A stretch of DNA of 25,644 bases from Chryseosolibacter sp036402115 (lineage in GTDB: Bacteria > Bacteroidota > Bacteroidia > Cytophagales > Cyclobacteriaceae), in NCBI GenBank assembly GCA_036402115.1, contig DASWTM010000206.1, positions 1 through 25,644 on the forward strand. The letters are read 5' to 3'. Below are positions 15,161 through 24,000 of the stretch, one piece after another. How positions within the stretch are numbered: the stretch's first letter is position 1; each line of letters starts with the position of its first letter. A model generated the notes under the pieces. It worked only from the letters and a program-made list of their open reading frames with translations, was not told the origin of the DNA and did not search any database. The position numbers and the translations under genes were made by a program.

Positions 15161-16085
15161 ATTTCAACGGTGTAATCACAATATTCCGATACTCAACCGG
15201 TCCATGGTCGCCCTGCAGCATCAATGGTCCTGGTTCACCTTCTTTGGAGTCAATTGCCCCACCCGTGATTCCCGGGATTTCCTGGTTTGAAATGATTGTT
15301 TTTCCATTGGCAACCACGGTGATCATTCGGCCTACCAGTGTAATATCATACGTTTGCCATTCACCCGCGGCCTTCGCAACCTGTTCGCTAGGCGCAATAA
15401 AGCCATACACCCCTCCAAACTCACCGGGCACCGGCTCGTTGCCTTTGCTGTCCATCACTTGTACTTCATAACGACCGCGGAGGTAGATACCACTATTACT
15501 TCCTTTCGGGTAGCGGAACTCGACATGAAGCTTAAAGTCGTTGAATTTTTCAGTGGTGACAAGATTGGATCCAGACTTGGGACTTTTTAAAATTCCGTTT
15601 TCTACAACCCACTGGTTTGGTCCCATTGCTTGCCATCCTTTTAGGCCGTTTTGCTGAATGAGGTTAATCGCTTTTCCGGGTGTTCCTTCTTTTCTGCGAA
15701 GCGATGGCGCCCGCACACCGGTGAAGGCATAGCTCTTGCCGTCAGGATACACAACGGTACCGGCTATCTGTTTTCCCGTCCAGGTGCCTTCAACGGTCAG
15801 GTCATTCTCACCTTGTTCCCACTGAGGTGGAATGGTAAAACTGAATTTGTTTCCTGAAGTGGTAATTTTTGCTATTGGTCTGGCACTTCCGACAATAGCC
15901 ACGTAATGTCCCACAAGGGTTTTGTTGCCAGAGTGCGTCACTTCAAGCCACGATGGATTTTCCTTTCCGTCAACGATGACGGTAAGATCCCAACGGCCTT
16001 CCAGTTTCGTGGAATCCGCAAAGCTAGTGGCATTGCTTTGAGCAACACTAAAGAGTAAAAACAAGATGGCTAACAATTGTCTCAT
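15159..16085 (-). CDS. Secreted DUF1080 (3-keto-disaccharide hydrolase type) protein
   Basis: A 308-residue protein with a signal peptide (residues 1-19, cleavage near SNA). Residues about 28-126 form a separate beta-rich domain opening LEGRWDLTVIVDGKENPSWL and closing FTGVRAPSL, resembling a lipocalin-like module. Residues 138-307 are the DUF1080/LamG-like domain, with NLIQQNGLKGW, the core NSGIYLRGRYEVQVMDS (197-213), GEWQTYDITLVG and the closing LMLQGDHGPVEYRNI. DUF1080 members include enzymes acting on 3-keto-glycosides. The substrate here is unknown, and there are no sugar oxidoreductase genes in the window. It acts in the periplasm or outside. It is divergent from the TonB receptor operon across a 187 bp spacer, which may mean shared control. 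Confidence 0.92.
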   Translation of the reverse strand: MRQLLAILFLLFSVAQSNATSFADSTKLEGRWDLTVIVDGKENPSWLEVTHSGNKTLVGHYVAIVGSARPIAKITTSGNKFSFTIPPQWEQGENDLTVEGTWTGKQIAGTVVYPDGKSYAFTGVRAPSLRRKEGTPGKAINLIQQNGLKGWQAMGPNQWVVENGILKSPKSGSNLVTTEKFNDFKLHVEFRYPKGSNSGIYLRGRYEVQVMDSKGNEPVPGEFGGVYGFIAPSEQVAKAAGEWQTYDITLVGRMITVVANGKTIISNQEIPGITGGAIDSKEGEPGPLMLQGDHGPVEYRNIVITPLK

Positions 16086-16116
16086 GGCTTGATCGTTTAG
16101 AATTTGTTAAGAACGA

Positions 16117-16147
16117 CCAATATAAACGACTATCGACCAGATTCCAA
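16117..16147 (-). promoter_or_regulatory. Candidate Bacteroidota-type promoter for the DUF1080 gene
   Basis: On the minus strand, TTGG (16147-16144) is followed after exactly 19 bases by TATATTGG (16124-16117), close to the Bacteroidota -33 (TTG/TTTG) and -7 (TAnnTTTG) elements. The -7 box ends 31 bases before the ATG. One base of the -7 box differs from consensus. Confidence 0.35.
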
Positions 16148-16272
16148 TAACTTTTATGTGGAGCAAATCGATTCCTGCTCGTTGACTGAATATTAATCAC
16201 AAATTATCGGAATCGGCAGTAGGTAAAACCATTTCCTTTCCGAACTTGTTTGAAATACACATTTGAATCCTG

Positions 16273-18558
16273 GTGAGGCCGTTTAAATACATATTGCTAT
16301 TCTCTCTGGCGATGTTTCTTTTTTCGGAGACTGTGCAGGGTCAGCTTCTACGCGGTTTGGTGAAGGACCAGTCGGGGGTCGCGTTGCCTCTTGCTACGGT
16401 CATTATCCTGCCGGATAGTGCTGTTGTGAGTACTGGCAATGATGGACGTTTTGTTACTACGCTTTCCCGCGGAAGAAAAGAAATGCGGGTTTCGTACACG
16501 GGCTTTCAGATGTCAACACTCACGTTTGATTTAAGGGCAGATACGATAATTTCCGTTGCTCTGGTGCAGCGTGTGGATGAGCTGAAGGAAATTACCGTTG
16601 AGAGTGACCGGTATTCGAATGGAGACCTCGTTCAGTCAACCCGATCGGGGTTGAATCGGCTGACGCAAAAAGACTTGAATGCCATACCAGCATTGATGGG
16701 TGAGGCTGATCTTATCAAAACGTTGCAGCTGTTGCCCGGAACACTTCGCGGGGTTGAGGGCAGTTCCGATCTGTTTGTGCGTGGAGGCGCTGCTGATCAG
16801 AACCTCGTCTTGCTCGATGGTGCACCCATTTACAACACCAGTCATCTCTTTGGATTTCTTTCTGTTTTCAATCCAGATGTCCTCGATCATGTAGAGGCGA
16901 TTAACGGAGGTTTCCCGGCAGAGTTTGGAGGCAGGCTCTCCTCCATACTGAATGTACATACTGTTGAAGATGTCCCCAATAGAACGCACGTCTCCGGTGA
17001 CATCGGCTTGATCTCATCCCGACTTTTCATCAACCAACCTATTAAGCAGGATAAAGCTGCAATTTGGGTTGCCGGCAGACGAACCTATATTGACAAGGTT
17101 GTGCGCGCGATAGGCGAGGAGCTTCCGTATTTTTTCTATGACATCAATGCAAAAGTTCTGCTAAAGCCTTCGTCCGTTGATGATGTCCAAATCAGTTACT
17201 ACGGTGGCGAAGATATTCTTGATATTTTCCGCGATGCAAACAATGATGGCGATGGCTTCCTGACATCGTATCAGTCGGGAAATTCATCTCAAAGTGTAAA
17301 CTGGCAACATCGGTTTATAAATGACTGGCGAGTCGATGCCGTTGCGCTCCGCACGAAATACGACTACCGGATCAATAACGCGTTCGGTGAAAACAAACTT
17401 GCTGCATTGTCGGACATTGAAGACTATGGGGGAAAGCTCGCTGTTTCAAACGACTCACTTCAGAATGGAAGCGTAAGCTACGGCCTTGAGTGGACCCGAC
17501 ATGCAATCAGTCCAAGCATTATCAATTCTGAAGGAACAATTGCCGAGCTACTGGAGAGCAGTGCGTCTGTTGGAAGACTGGCGAATGAAATCGCATTTTT
17601 TGGTCAGCGTGAATGGTCGATCAATCCAAAGCTGAGAGTAAACGCAGGCATTCGAACATCAATGGGTATTGTAGACAGGCGCAACTACATATTTCCAGAA
17701 CCGCGTGTGTCATTCCGCTATGCGCTGTCGGAAAATCAGGCCGTGAAGTTTAATTATTCCAGGATGGTCCAATACATGCACCGCATCTCAAACTCTGCAG
17801 TGTCAGCACCAACTGACATCTGGTATACGATTACGGACAGTATTCGCCCACAAACATCCCATCAATTTTCGGCTGCGTGGCAACGATTTATTCCAAAGGA
17901 AAAATTGTATTTCAGTCTCGAGGCCTACTATAAATCCATGCATAACCTCATTGGCTTCGAAGAGGGGACCAATCTTTTTTTCAATACTGACTTTGCTTCA
18001 AAGCTGGTGCAGGGACGAGGGCGGGCCTACGGACTGGAGTGGTTAATCCGAAAAGACCAGGGTAAACTAACGGGGTGGCTAAGCTACACCTTGTCATGGT
18101 CGTGGAGGCAGTTCGATGAATTGAACAGGGGCGAGTGGTTCCGCGCCCGATATGATCGCAGGCACAATGGAGCAATTGTTATGCAGTATACGCTGGGCAA
18201 GCGATGGGCTGCGTCCGCGGTCTGGGAATTTATTTCAGGTGCCAGGTTCACACCGGTAATCGGTCAGTATACCCTGTTGGCCCCTACGTTGACAGGATTT
18301 GATTTGATTCCTGTTTATTCGGAATTGAATGCAGTAAAGCTCGCGGACTCACATCGACTTGACCTTGGGATCAAATTCTTTAGTAAGCCAAATAAGAAAT
18401 TTCAATGGCATTGGTTTGCAGGCGTGTATAATGCATATAACCGCGCAAGTCCAGTAGGTATAATTATAGAGCAAGACGAAACAGATGGCTCACTCAACTA
18501 CCTTCAGCCAGGACTGTTTGGACTGTTACCGTTTATAAGCTATGGCTTTAAGTTTTGA
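16273..18558 (+). CDS. TonB-dependent outer-membrane receptor (carboxypeptidase-regulatory domain, plug, barrel)
   Basis: A 761-residue receptor. Signal peptide about 1-23; then a carboxypeptidase-D regulatory-like domain (about 25-100, opening LRGLVKDQSGVALPLATV); a plug domain (about 125-232), including RGGAADQNLVLLDGAPIYN and LFGFLSVFNPDVLDHVEAI; then the beta-barrel to the end, with a final aromatic residue (ISYGFKF) as expected for outer-membrane barrels. No ATG is available: a TGA stop lies at 16264-16266 and only CTG (16270) and GTG (16273) precede the signal peptide, so GTG is chosen. It forms an operon with the DUF4249 lipoprotein 3 bp downstream, the standard receptor-lipoprotein pairing of this family in Cytophagales. 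The ligand is unknown; it is not obviously SusC-like, being shorter and partnered by DUF4249 instead of SusD. Confidence 0.95.
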   Translation: MRPFKYILLFSLAMFLFSETVQGQLLRGLVKDQSGVALPLATVIILPDSAVVSTGNDGRFVTTLSRGRKEMRVSYTGFQMSTLTFDLRADTIISVALVQRVDELKEITVESDRYSNGDLVQSTRSGLNRLTQKDLNAIPALMGEADLIKTLQLLPGTLRGVEGSSDLFVRGGAADQNLVLLDGAPIYNTSHLFGFLSVFNPDVLDHVEAINGGFPAEFGGRLSSILNVHTVEDVPNRTHVSGDIGLISSRLFINQPIKQDKAAIWVAGRRTYIDKVVRAIGEELPYFFYDINAKVLLKPSSVDDVQISYYGGEDILDIFRDANNDGDGFLTSYQSGNSSQSVNWQHRFINDWRVDAVALRTKYDYRINNAFGENKLAALSDIEDYGGKLAVSNDSLQNGSVSYGLEWTRHAISPSIINSEGTIAELLESSASVGRLANEIAFFGQREWSINPKLRVNAGIRTSMGIVDRRNYIFPEPRVSFRYALSENQAVKFNYSRMVQYMHRISNSAVSAPTDIWYTITDSIRPQTSHQFSAAWQRFIPKEKLYFSLEAYYKSMHNLIGFEEGTNLFFNTDFASKLVQGRGRAYGLEWLIRKDQGKLTGWLSYTLSWSWRQFDELNRGEWFRARYDRRHNGAIVMQYTLGKRWAASAVWEFISGARFTPVIGQYTLLAPTLTGFDLIPVYSELNAVKLADSHRLDLGIKFFSKPNKKFQWHWFAGVYNAYNRASPVGIIIEQDETDGSLNYLQPGLFGLLPFISYGFKF

Positions 18559-18561
18559 AAG

Positions 18562-19413
18562 ATGAGAATTATAAGGACGTTATTGGCAATAATTACCGGA
18601 GCGCTGTTTCTCATCTCTTGTCTCCCGGATCCGCTTGAGGTAACGAATATCCCAGCAGTAAAGCCTGAGATCGTTGTTTCTTCCCAAATCATTCCTGATG
18701 AAGGGCTCGTGGTACTGCTGACGAAGACGATCGGAGCGTTGGATGCGAGCAATGACAGCGATCCGGAAGCGCTTCTCGCACAAATTGCTGTTCGTGATGC
18801 CGTGGTAGTAATCAAAGGTGCGCAGGGAGAGTACACCCTTGATTCGCTCGGCAACGGTTTGTATGGAGGGATTGCTATCCCGTTTAACGAAGGTGAGCAG
18901 TACACGCTCATCGTGAATAGTGCTTCTCTTGGAAAAGTTGAGGCTACAACTACGGTTCTTTCGCAAGTCCCGTTCGATTTCGTTGACGCCAAGCTTTACT
19001 ACAATCAATACAATGACACGCTTGCCGAGGTGAGTTATACCATTGAAGATCCTTTGAATGAAAATTACTACATGATAAATGTGCAGGAAGTAGAACGCGA
19101 AGATTTTGTTAAGAACCTCATTAACCCCCGCGCATTTACTGAGCTCATAGATGACAAAAGCTTCAACGGAGGCAGATATCAGAAAACATTCCGGGTCTTT
19201 CCCAGAAACTATGATGCAGGTGACACTATCGCAGTTTCACTTTCGAATATCAGTGATGAATATTTCAACTTTATCCAGCTTCGACTTGATAATCGGTTCA
19301 GTTTTGTTGAGTTTTTGGGAGAGCCTGTCAACTATCCATCAAATGTGATGGGTGGACGTGGGTTCTTCAATCTCTATGTTCCCGATGTGAGACTATTTGT
19401 TTTGGAGGAATAA
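18562..19413 (+). CDS. DUF4249-family outer-membrane lipoprotein
   Basis: A 283-residue lipoprotein with a signal sequence (about 1-19) and lipobox LISC, Cys20. The rest matches DUF4249: an early strand block PEIVVSSQIIPDEGLVVLLT, GLYGGIAIPFNEGEQYTLIV in the middle, and the diagnostic ending NVMGGRGFFNLYVPD. Members are nearly always encoded right after a TonB-dependent receptor, and are thought to be its surface-exposed or periplasmic partner in uptake. Here the start is 3 bp after the receptor stop, so translation is likely coupled. The ligand cannot be told from the sequence. Confidence 0.93.
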   Translation: MRIIRTLLAIITGALFLISCLPDPLEVTNIPAVKPEIVVSSQIIPDEGLVVLLTKTIGALDASNDSDPEALLAQIAVRDAVVVIKGAQGEYTLDSLGNGLYGGIAIPFNEGEQYTLIVNSASLGKVEATTTVLSQVPFDFVDAKLYYNQYNDTLAEVSYTIEDPLNENYYMINVQEVEREDFVKNLINPRAFTELIDDKSFNGGRYQKTFRVFPRNYDAGDTIAVSLSNISDEYFNFIQLRLDNRFSFVEFLGEPVNYPSNVMGGRGFFNLYVPDVRLFVLEE

Positions 19414-19566
19414 CTGATCCGCAGGTGACTTGCGACATCATACTGCGTTTCCGGGCAGGAACCGCCCCTTCTCCGTTCATCATATTTTGGCCACGGAGAA
19501 ATAATTTCGTGGAAATATTGGATAGCAAAACGTATCTTACATTGCCTATTCATTCACCAAAGCAAA

Positions 19567-22500
19567 ATGAAACAACTCTACCTGATTATCACATTGGGAG
19601 TACTCTGTCTTGGACGAGCAGTATCCCAGCCAATTCCCATCAGTACATTAAATTCTCCTTATCAGCAGGATTTTAATACGCTTGCTAATAGTGCACCGTC
19701 TACTACGTTGCCTCCGGGGTGGTTATTTTTCGAAAGCGGTTCAAACGCAAACACTTTCTACGTTATCGGGACGGGCAGTGGAACTGCAGGCGATACGTAC
19801 AGTTTTGGCTCAGTATCTTCTACCGAACGTGCTTTGGGAACGTTACGTTCGGGTTCGCTTATTCCTACTATTGGTGCAGCATTTACGAACACCAGTGGAA
19901 GCACAATCACTTCCGTGCAAATTTCTTATCGTGCAGAGCAGTGGAGGCTTGGCGCTTCCAGGGCAGCTGGTGTATTCGACCGTCTTGATTTTCAAATCAG
20001 CTTTGATGCAACATCGTTGACCAATGGTACTTGGACAGATATTAATGAACTGGACTTCACCTCATTGTTAAATACGGGTTCAGTAGGTGCGGTCAATGGC
20101 AATACCACAAATACCAATATCGTATTCGAAATTCCTGGGTTAGCTATCCCGAGTGGTCAGACCTTCTACATTCGCTGGAGCGATCTTGACGTATCAAGTT
20201 CTGATGATGGACTTGCTATTGATGATTTTTCCCTCACCGCCATGGGTACTACGCTTGAACCTTCCATCACGTTCTCACCTGCAGCGCTCGCCTTTGGTGA
20301 TGTTGATGCGGGGACCCAACAAACGTTGAGCTACGAAGTGGTTGCTTCCAACATCGGACCCGAAATTGTAATTACGTCTGATAATGGTCTTTTTACCATA
20401 AGTGCGGATAACGTGGTGTTTGGTTCGTCAGCATCAATCCCTTCCGCAGGAGGAAATGTATGGGTTCGTTTTGCACCTGTTGCCAATGGTGCAGCATCCG
20501 CCTCAATCACACATGCAGCAGGAACCTATTCCGCCACACTTGCCGCAACGGGTTTCGGATTTATTCAATCTGAAAATATAATTCCGATTGCGGAGGCAAG
20601 ACAAAAGTCAAGCGGGACGAAAGTTACTGTTGCGGGTAGAATTACCGTTGCAAATGAGCATGGAAACCCGGCATTTATGCAAGATGAAACGGGAGGTATA
20701 CCCGTTTTCAATGCCGCGCTAGCTTCTTCCGTTCAGATCGGTGACTCGGTTATTGTAACCGGACCTATCGGATTTTTCAATGATCAGATACAAATAAGCG
20801 GTACGGGTATTTTTTTCACTGAGGTAGCCGCCCCATCCAGAATTCCTGAGCCAAAAGTGATTGTAGTTTCTGAAATGGCAGCCAATGAAGGGTTGCTCGT
20901 CAAAATTGCAGGTGTTGAGCTGGTGAATAAGAGTTTTGTATTCTATCCGCAAAGCACGGAACGAATCGCTGATGGCAGTGGTCAGGGCGATCTTCGGATT
21001 GACGGTGACACGGATATTCCGGGACTGGCAAAACCACAAGGAACGTTTGACGTGACTGGCGTTGTAGGAAGGTTCCGTGCGAACGCACAACTCCTTCCCC
21101 GTTTTCAGCCTGATATTCCTGCCGCAACCGAGCCGACTACTCCAACGGATGGGATTTCAAAGGCGCTTACGCTCGATGTTGTGAATTGGAACTTTGAATT
21201 TTTTGGCGCGCGCAGTGAAGATTATGCCGGGGAGGAGTTTGGCCCGGCAGATGAGGAATTGCAACTTCAGAACATTAAACAGGTACTGCAATCTCTCAAC
21301 GCAGACGTTATTGCTGTACAGGAAGTATCGGATGAAGCGTACCTTGGAACGCTCGTAGCAGAGCTTGGCGACTACAGTTACCTCTGCTCACAACGCTATT
21401 CCTACTCGTTCGAAGGACCAAGCACCGAATTTCCGCCACAGATGGTTTGCTTCATTTATAACACATCTACGGTTACCATAGAAAATGCGCGCCCAATGTT
21501 TGAAGCACTTTATGACCAAGCACGAACAGGTAATCCTGCAGTTCTTCCGGGTTACCCGACAGGAGATCCGTCCAGTTTTTATTCAAGCGGAAGGTTGCCG
21601 TTGCTCGTCAATGCCACCGCAACTATTCAGGGTGTGACAGAGCAGGTTTCGTTTGTTGTCCTCCATGCGAAGTCAGGTGCGACAGCTGGGGACTTTAATC
21701 GAAGAGTCTATGATGCAGCTGTTTTGAAAGATACGCTCGATGCACACTTCGGTGACAAACAGGTGATTATTCTCGGTGACTTGAATGACGATCTTGATCA
21801 GTCTATTGTTTCAGGTTCACCAACCTCTTATGCAAGCATTGTGAATGATGCTAACTACCATGCGATCACCAAGCCGTTGAGTGAAGCAGGAGCTCGTTCA
21901 ACGGTGTCATTCCAGGATGTGATCGATCACCAGATCATTACCACAGAGTTGGATGAAGCGTACCTGGAAGGATCGGCCACCATCATTGCACCCTTCCGCA
22001 CGGTCGAAAATTATGCAAACACAACATCGGATCACCTTCCCGTAATTTCGAGGTTTCAATTTACTGCTCCGGTCGTGAGCTTCGTAAACAATAGCTCAGC
22101 CGTTGGTGAAGATGCAGCACCTGTTCTTGTTGAGCTTTCATTGACGAAGGGTCCAAAACAACCCACATCGTTAACTATCAATCTTTCTGGAAGTGCTGTA
22201 ACAGGACAAGACTTTACTACTTCAATTCCGGCAATCAGCAATGTAATAACGGTGCCACTGGCGGCAGGGCAAACTTCCGCTTCGTTTACGATCACACTCG
22301 TGAATGATCAGGCTGATGAGGATGCGGAGAATGCGGTCTTTACAATTGCGCCTGCAGCCGGAATAGACGTCTCTAACGGAAGCTATACGCTTACGATCAA
22401 TGATAACGACATCCCAACGATCGGATTTAAGGATCTCTACACGAAGGTGAGAGAAGGAGCTTCGGAATCGATTATACTGAAATTGTCGAATCCGGTTGCT

Positions 22501-23022
22501 ACGGATCAGCAGGTAACCATTCGAATCACCGAGAGCAAAAAAGCCGAGTATGGAAAAGACTATACGACAACGCCCGAAGCTGTTGATCGCCAAATCACAC
22601 TACCGGTGCCTGCAGGTAGCGCTGACGTCTCCATTACCATTGATGCGCTTAACGACAAGCCAACTGAAAAACTCGAGCTTCTTTACTTTCAGATAACGGG
22701 GACTTCTGCTGGATTAACCCGATCACAACGAAGCTTTACCATCGTGGGTATCGAGAACACCAAGAAGCACCCTGTATTCTCGGTGTATCCAAACCCGACA
22801 AAGAATTTCTTTAAGATCTACGCTGAGGATTATGATGACGATGAAACGGTATACGTTGAACTTGCGGATCCTAGCGGTAGAAAAATTTTCAGTAAGAAAG
22901 GAGGACTTGATGATATTAACGGTAAGATCAAAGACAGTCTCGTTGGCAGACGTAATGGCGTGTACACGCTCTTGATCCTTGCTGACGGTGAAACCACCAT
23001 TCTGAGGATCATCAAGCAATAA
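19567..23022 (+). CDS. T9SS-secreted endonuclease/exonuclease/phosphatase-family protein with Calx-beta repeats
   Basis: A 1151-residue modular secreted protein. In order: signal peptide (1-20); a beta-sandwich opening SPYQQDFNTLANSAPSTTLP (30-226); an Ig-like domain (232-330, starting EPSITFSPAALAFGDVDAG); an OB-like domain (335-515, AGRITVANEHGNPAFMQDE); the catalytic endonuclease/exonuclease/phosphatase domain (531-830); two Calx-beta domains (834-945 and 948-1062); and a type IX secretion sorting domain (1070-1151, VYPNPTKNFFKI ... GVYTLL). The active-site residues are present: NWN (540-542), Glu586 (VQEV), His700, Asp738 and Asn740 (GDLND), Asp822-His823 (SDHLP). Likely an extracellular DNase or phosphodiesterase for nutrient recovery. 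It has its own 153 bp upstream region and a strong terminator after the stop. Confidence 0.93.
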   Translation: MKQLYLIITLGVLCLGRAVSQPIPISTLNSPYQQDFNTLANSAPSTTLPPGWLFFESGSNANTFYVIGTGSGTAGDTYSFGSVSSTERALGTLRSGSLIPTIGAAFTNTSGSTITSVQISYRAEQWRLGASRAAGVFDRLDFQISFDATSLTNGTWTDINELDFTSLLNTGSVGAVNGNTTNTNIVFEIPGLAIPSGQTFYIRWSDLDVSSSDDGLAIDDFSLTAMGTTLEPSITFSPAALAFGDVDAGTQQTLSYEVVASNIGPEIVITSDNGLFTISADNVVFGSSASIPSAGGNVWVRFAPVANGAASASITHAAGTYSATLAATGFGFIQSENIIPIAEARQKSSGTKVTVAGRITVANEHGNPAFMQDETGGIPVFNAALASSVQIGDSVIVTGPIGFFNDQIQISGTGIFFTEVAAPSRIPEPKVIVVSEMAANEGLLVKIAGVELVNKSFVFYPQSTERIADGSGQGDLRIDGDTDIPGLAKPQGTFDVTGVVGRFRANAQLLPRFQPDIPAATEPTTPTDGISKALTLDVVNWNFEFFGARSEDYAGEEFGPADEELQLQNIKQVLQSLNADVIAVQEVSDEAYLGTLVAELGDYSYLCSQRYSYSFEGPSTEFPPQMVCFIYNTSTVTIENARPMFEALYDQARTGNPAVLPGYPTGDPSSFYSSGRLPLLVNATATIQGVTEQVSFVVLHAKSGATAGDFNRRVYDAAVLKDTLDAHFGDKQVIILGDLNDDLDQSIVSGSPTSYASIVNDANYHAITKPLSEAGARSTVSFQDVIDHQIITTELDEAYLEGSATIIAPFRTVENYANTTSDHLPVISRFQFTAPVVSFVNNSSAVGEDAAPVLVELSLTKGPKQPTSLTINLSGSAVTGQDFTTSIPAISNVITVPLAAGQTSASFTITLVNDQADEDAENAVFTIAPAAGIDVSNGSYTLTINDNDIPTIGFKDLYTKVREGASESIILKLSNPVATDQQVTIRITESKKAEYGKDYTTTPEAVDRQITLPVPAGSADVSITIDALNDKPTEKLELLYFQITGTSAGLTRSQRSFTIVGIENTKKHPVFSVYPNPTKNFFKIYAEDYDDDETVYVELADPSGRKIFSKKGGLDDINGKIKDSLVGRRNGVYTLLILADGETTILRIIKQ

Positions 23023-23039
23023 CAACCAAGAATTTAGTT

Positions 23040-23071
23040 AAAAAAGGACTGCCGGCAAGCAGTCCTTTTTT
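23040..23071 (+). terminator. Bidirectional intrinsic terminator between convergent genes
   Basis: A 7 bp GC-containing stem, GGACTGC (23046-23052) with GCAGTCC (23059-23065), encloses a 6-base loop, flanked by A6 on the left and T6 on the right, so the pairing extends and either strand gets a U-tract. It lies 18 bp after the nuclease stop and overlaps the stop codon of the beta-lactamase gene on the opposite strand. Confidence 0.9.
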
Positions 23072-23963
23072 AATTCAACCATGCAGAGTTGAAAGCGGCA
23101 AGCGAGATCTCCGCTATTTTTCTTTCAAGATCGGGTAGCTGACCCTTCACGCGTCCGAGGTAAATAACGATGGCAAAATATTTCCCATTCGGCAATTGCA
23201 CGATTCCAATATCGTTCACCGCCCCATTTACACCCTGCTCGTTTGTGCCTCCCGTTCCTGTCCGGTGTAATACTTCAGTGTCTTTGGGAAGAAGTCCTTT
23301 GATTCGATTAGGACCTGTTGTCGTTTCAGCCATCATCTTCCACAGCAGATCGTGTGAATTCTGGGAAAGCAGCTTCTTGTCATAAAAGAGCTCGAGAAGT
23401 TTAAGCATCGATCTGGTTTTGCTCCAGTTGTCAAACTGATTGCCCCAGGCGGCATGCATTTCTTCTTCGTTGAATTTGATCTGTATTTCATTCACGCCAA
23501 GCTTATGAACGTATTGGTTTACCCTTTTCGGGCCGCCAACAAGCCTGAGGAGGATATCACAAGCGTTGTTATCGCTATAGCTCACCATGTATTTCAAAAT
23601 TTCTTCGACCGTTACCTCAACGTTCGCATCTGGGTACTTCTCGCGCAACGGGCTCCAGGTGTTTGGTAGGAGATCGCGCTCCGTGAGTTTTAGCTTTTTA
23701 CCGAGCGAAAATTTCTTTTTGTCAACTTGGTCCAACACAGTCAGCGCAATTGGAAACTTAAAAACACTTTGCATGGGGAAGATGCCGTGCACATTATGAA
23801 CTAACGTGTCTTTCGTTTGTAGGTCCATAATAGCGACACCAACCTGTCCGTCAACTGACCTGCTAATCTCGGCAACTTTCTGCCGCAGCTCAGCCTTCTG
23901 ACCGAATGCGCTTGCCGAGATTAAATATGCCGATACTAATACCCCAAATGAAAATGTTTTCAT
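23070..23963 (-). CDS. bla: Class A beta-lactamase, subclass A2 (PER/CfxA-like)
   Basis: A 297-residue enzyme from the ATG at 23961-23963, which gives signal peptide MKTFSFGVLVSAYLISASAFG; an upstream TTG extension would be encoded by repeat DNA and is rejected. Motifs: the nucleophile SVFK (Ser66, Lys69), SDN (130-132), Glu166 in NEEEMH (the omega-loop glutamate, with the Met-His that replaces Leu-Asn in subclass A2), and RTG (234-236) where most class A enzymes have KTG. The segment ETTTGPNRIKGLLP (213-226) is shared with PER-type enzymes. All catalytic residues for acylation and deacylation are present, so it is expected to hydrolyse beta-lactams in the periplasm. The spectrum cannot be read from sequence. 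It lies 38 bp downstream of the HelD-type helicase gene on the same strand. Confidence 0.95.
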   Translation of the reverse strand: MKTFSFGVLVSAYLISASAFGQKAELRQKVAEISRSVDGQVGVAIMDLQTKDTLVHNVHGIFPMQSVFKFPIALTVLDQVDKKKFSLGKKLKLTERDLLPNTWSPLREKYPDANVEVTVEEILKYMVSYSDNNACDILLRLVGGPKRVNQYVHKLGVNEIQIKFNEEEMHAAWGNQFDNWSKTRSMLKLLELFYDKKLLSQNSHDLLWKMMAETTTGPNRIKGLLPKDTEVLHRTGTGGTNEQGVNGAVNDIGIVQLPNGKYFAIVIYLGRVKGQLPDLERKIAEISLAAFNSAWLN

Positions 23964-23968
23964 ATACA

Positions 23969-24000
23969 AAATTTCAAATTTCAAATTTCAAATTTCAAAT
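23969..24000. repeat. 7 bp tandem repeat between the helicase stop and beta-lactamase start
   Basis: On the minus strand, four perfect copies of ATTTGAA (24000-23973) begin one base after the helicase stop codon and are followed by a partial unit ATTT (23972-23969). They fill nearly the whole 38 bp gap before the beta-lactamase ATG. Every copy contains TTTG, which resembles the Bacteroidota -33 promoter element. Confidence 0.8.

Noticed and set aside
19491..19512. Imperfect dyad CCACG...CGTGG upstream of the nuclease gene
   Set aside because: Only a 5 bp stem with a 12-base spacer and no T-run; too weak to call a terminator or operator.
19425..19676. Plus-strand open frame of 83 residues before the nuclease gene
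   Set aside because: Overlaps the nuclease start and signal peptide in another frame, with no recognisable features.
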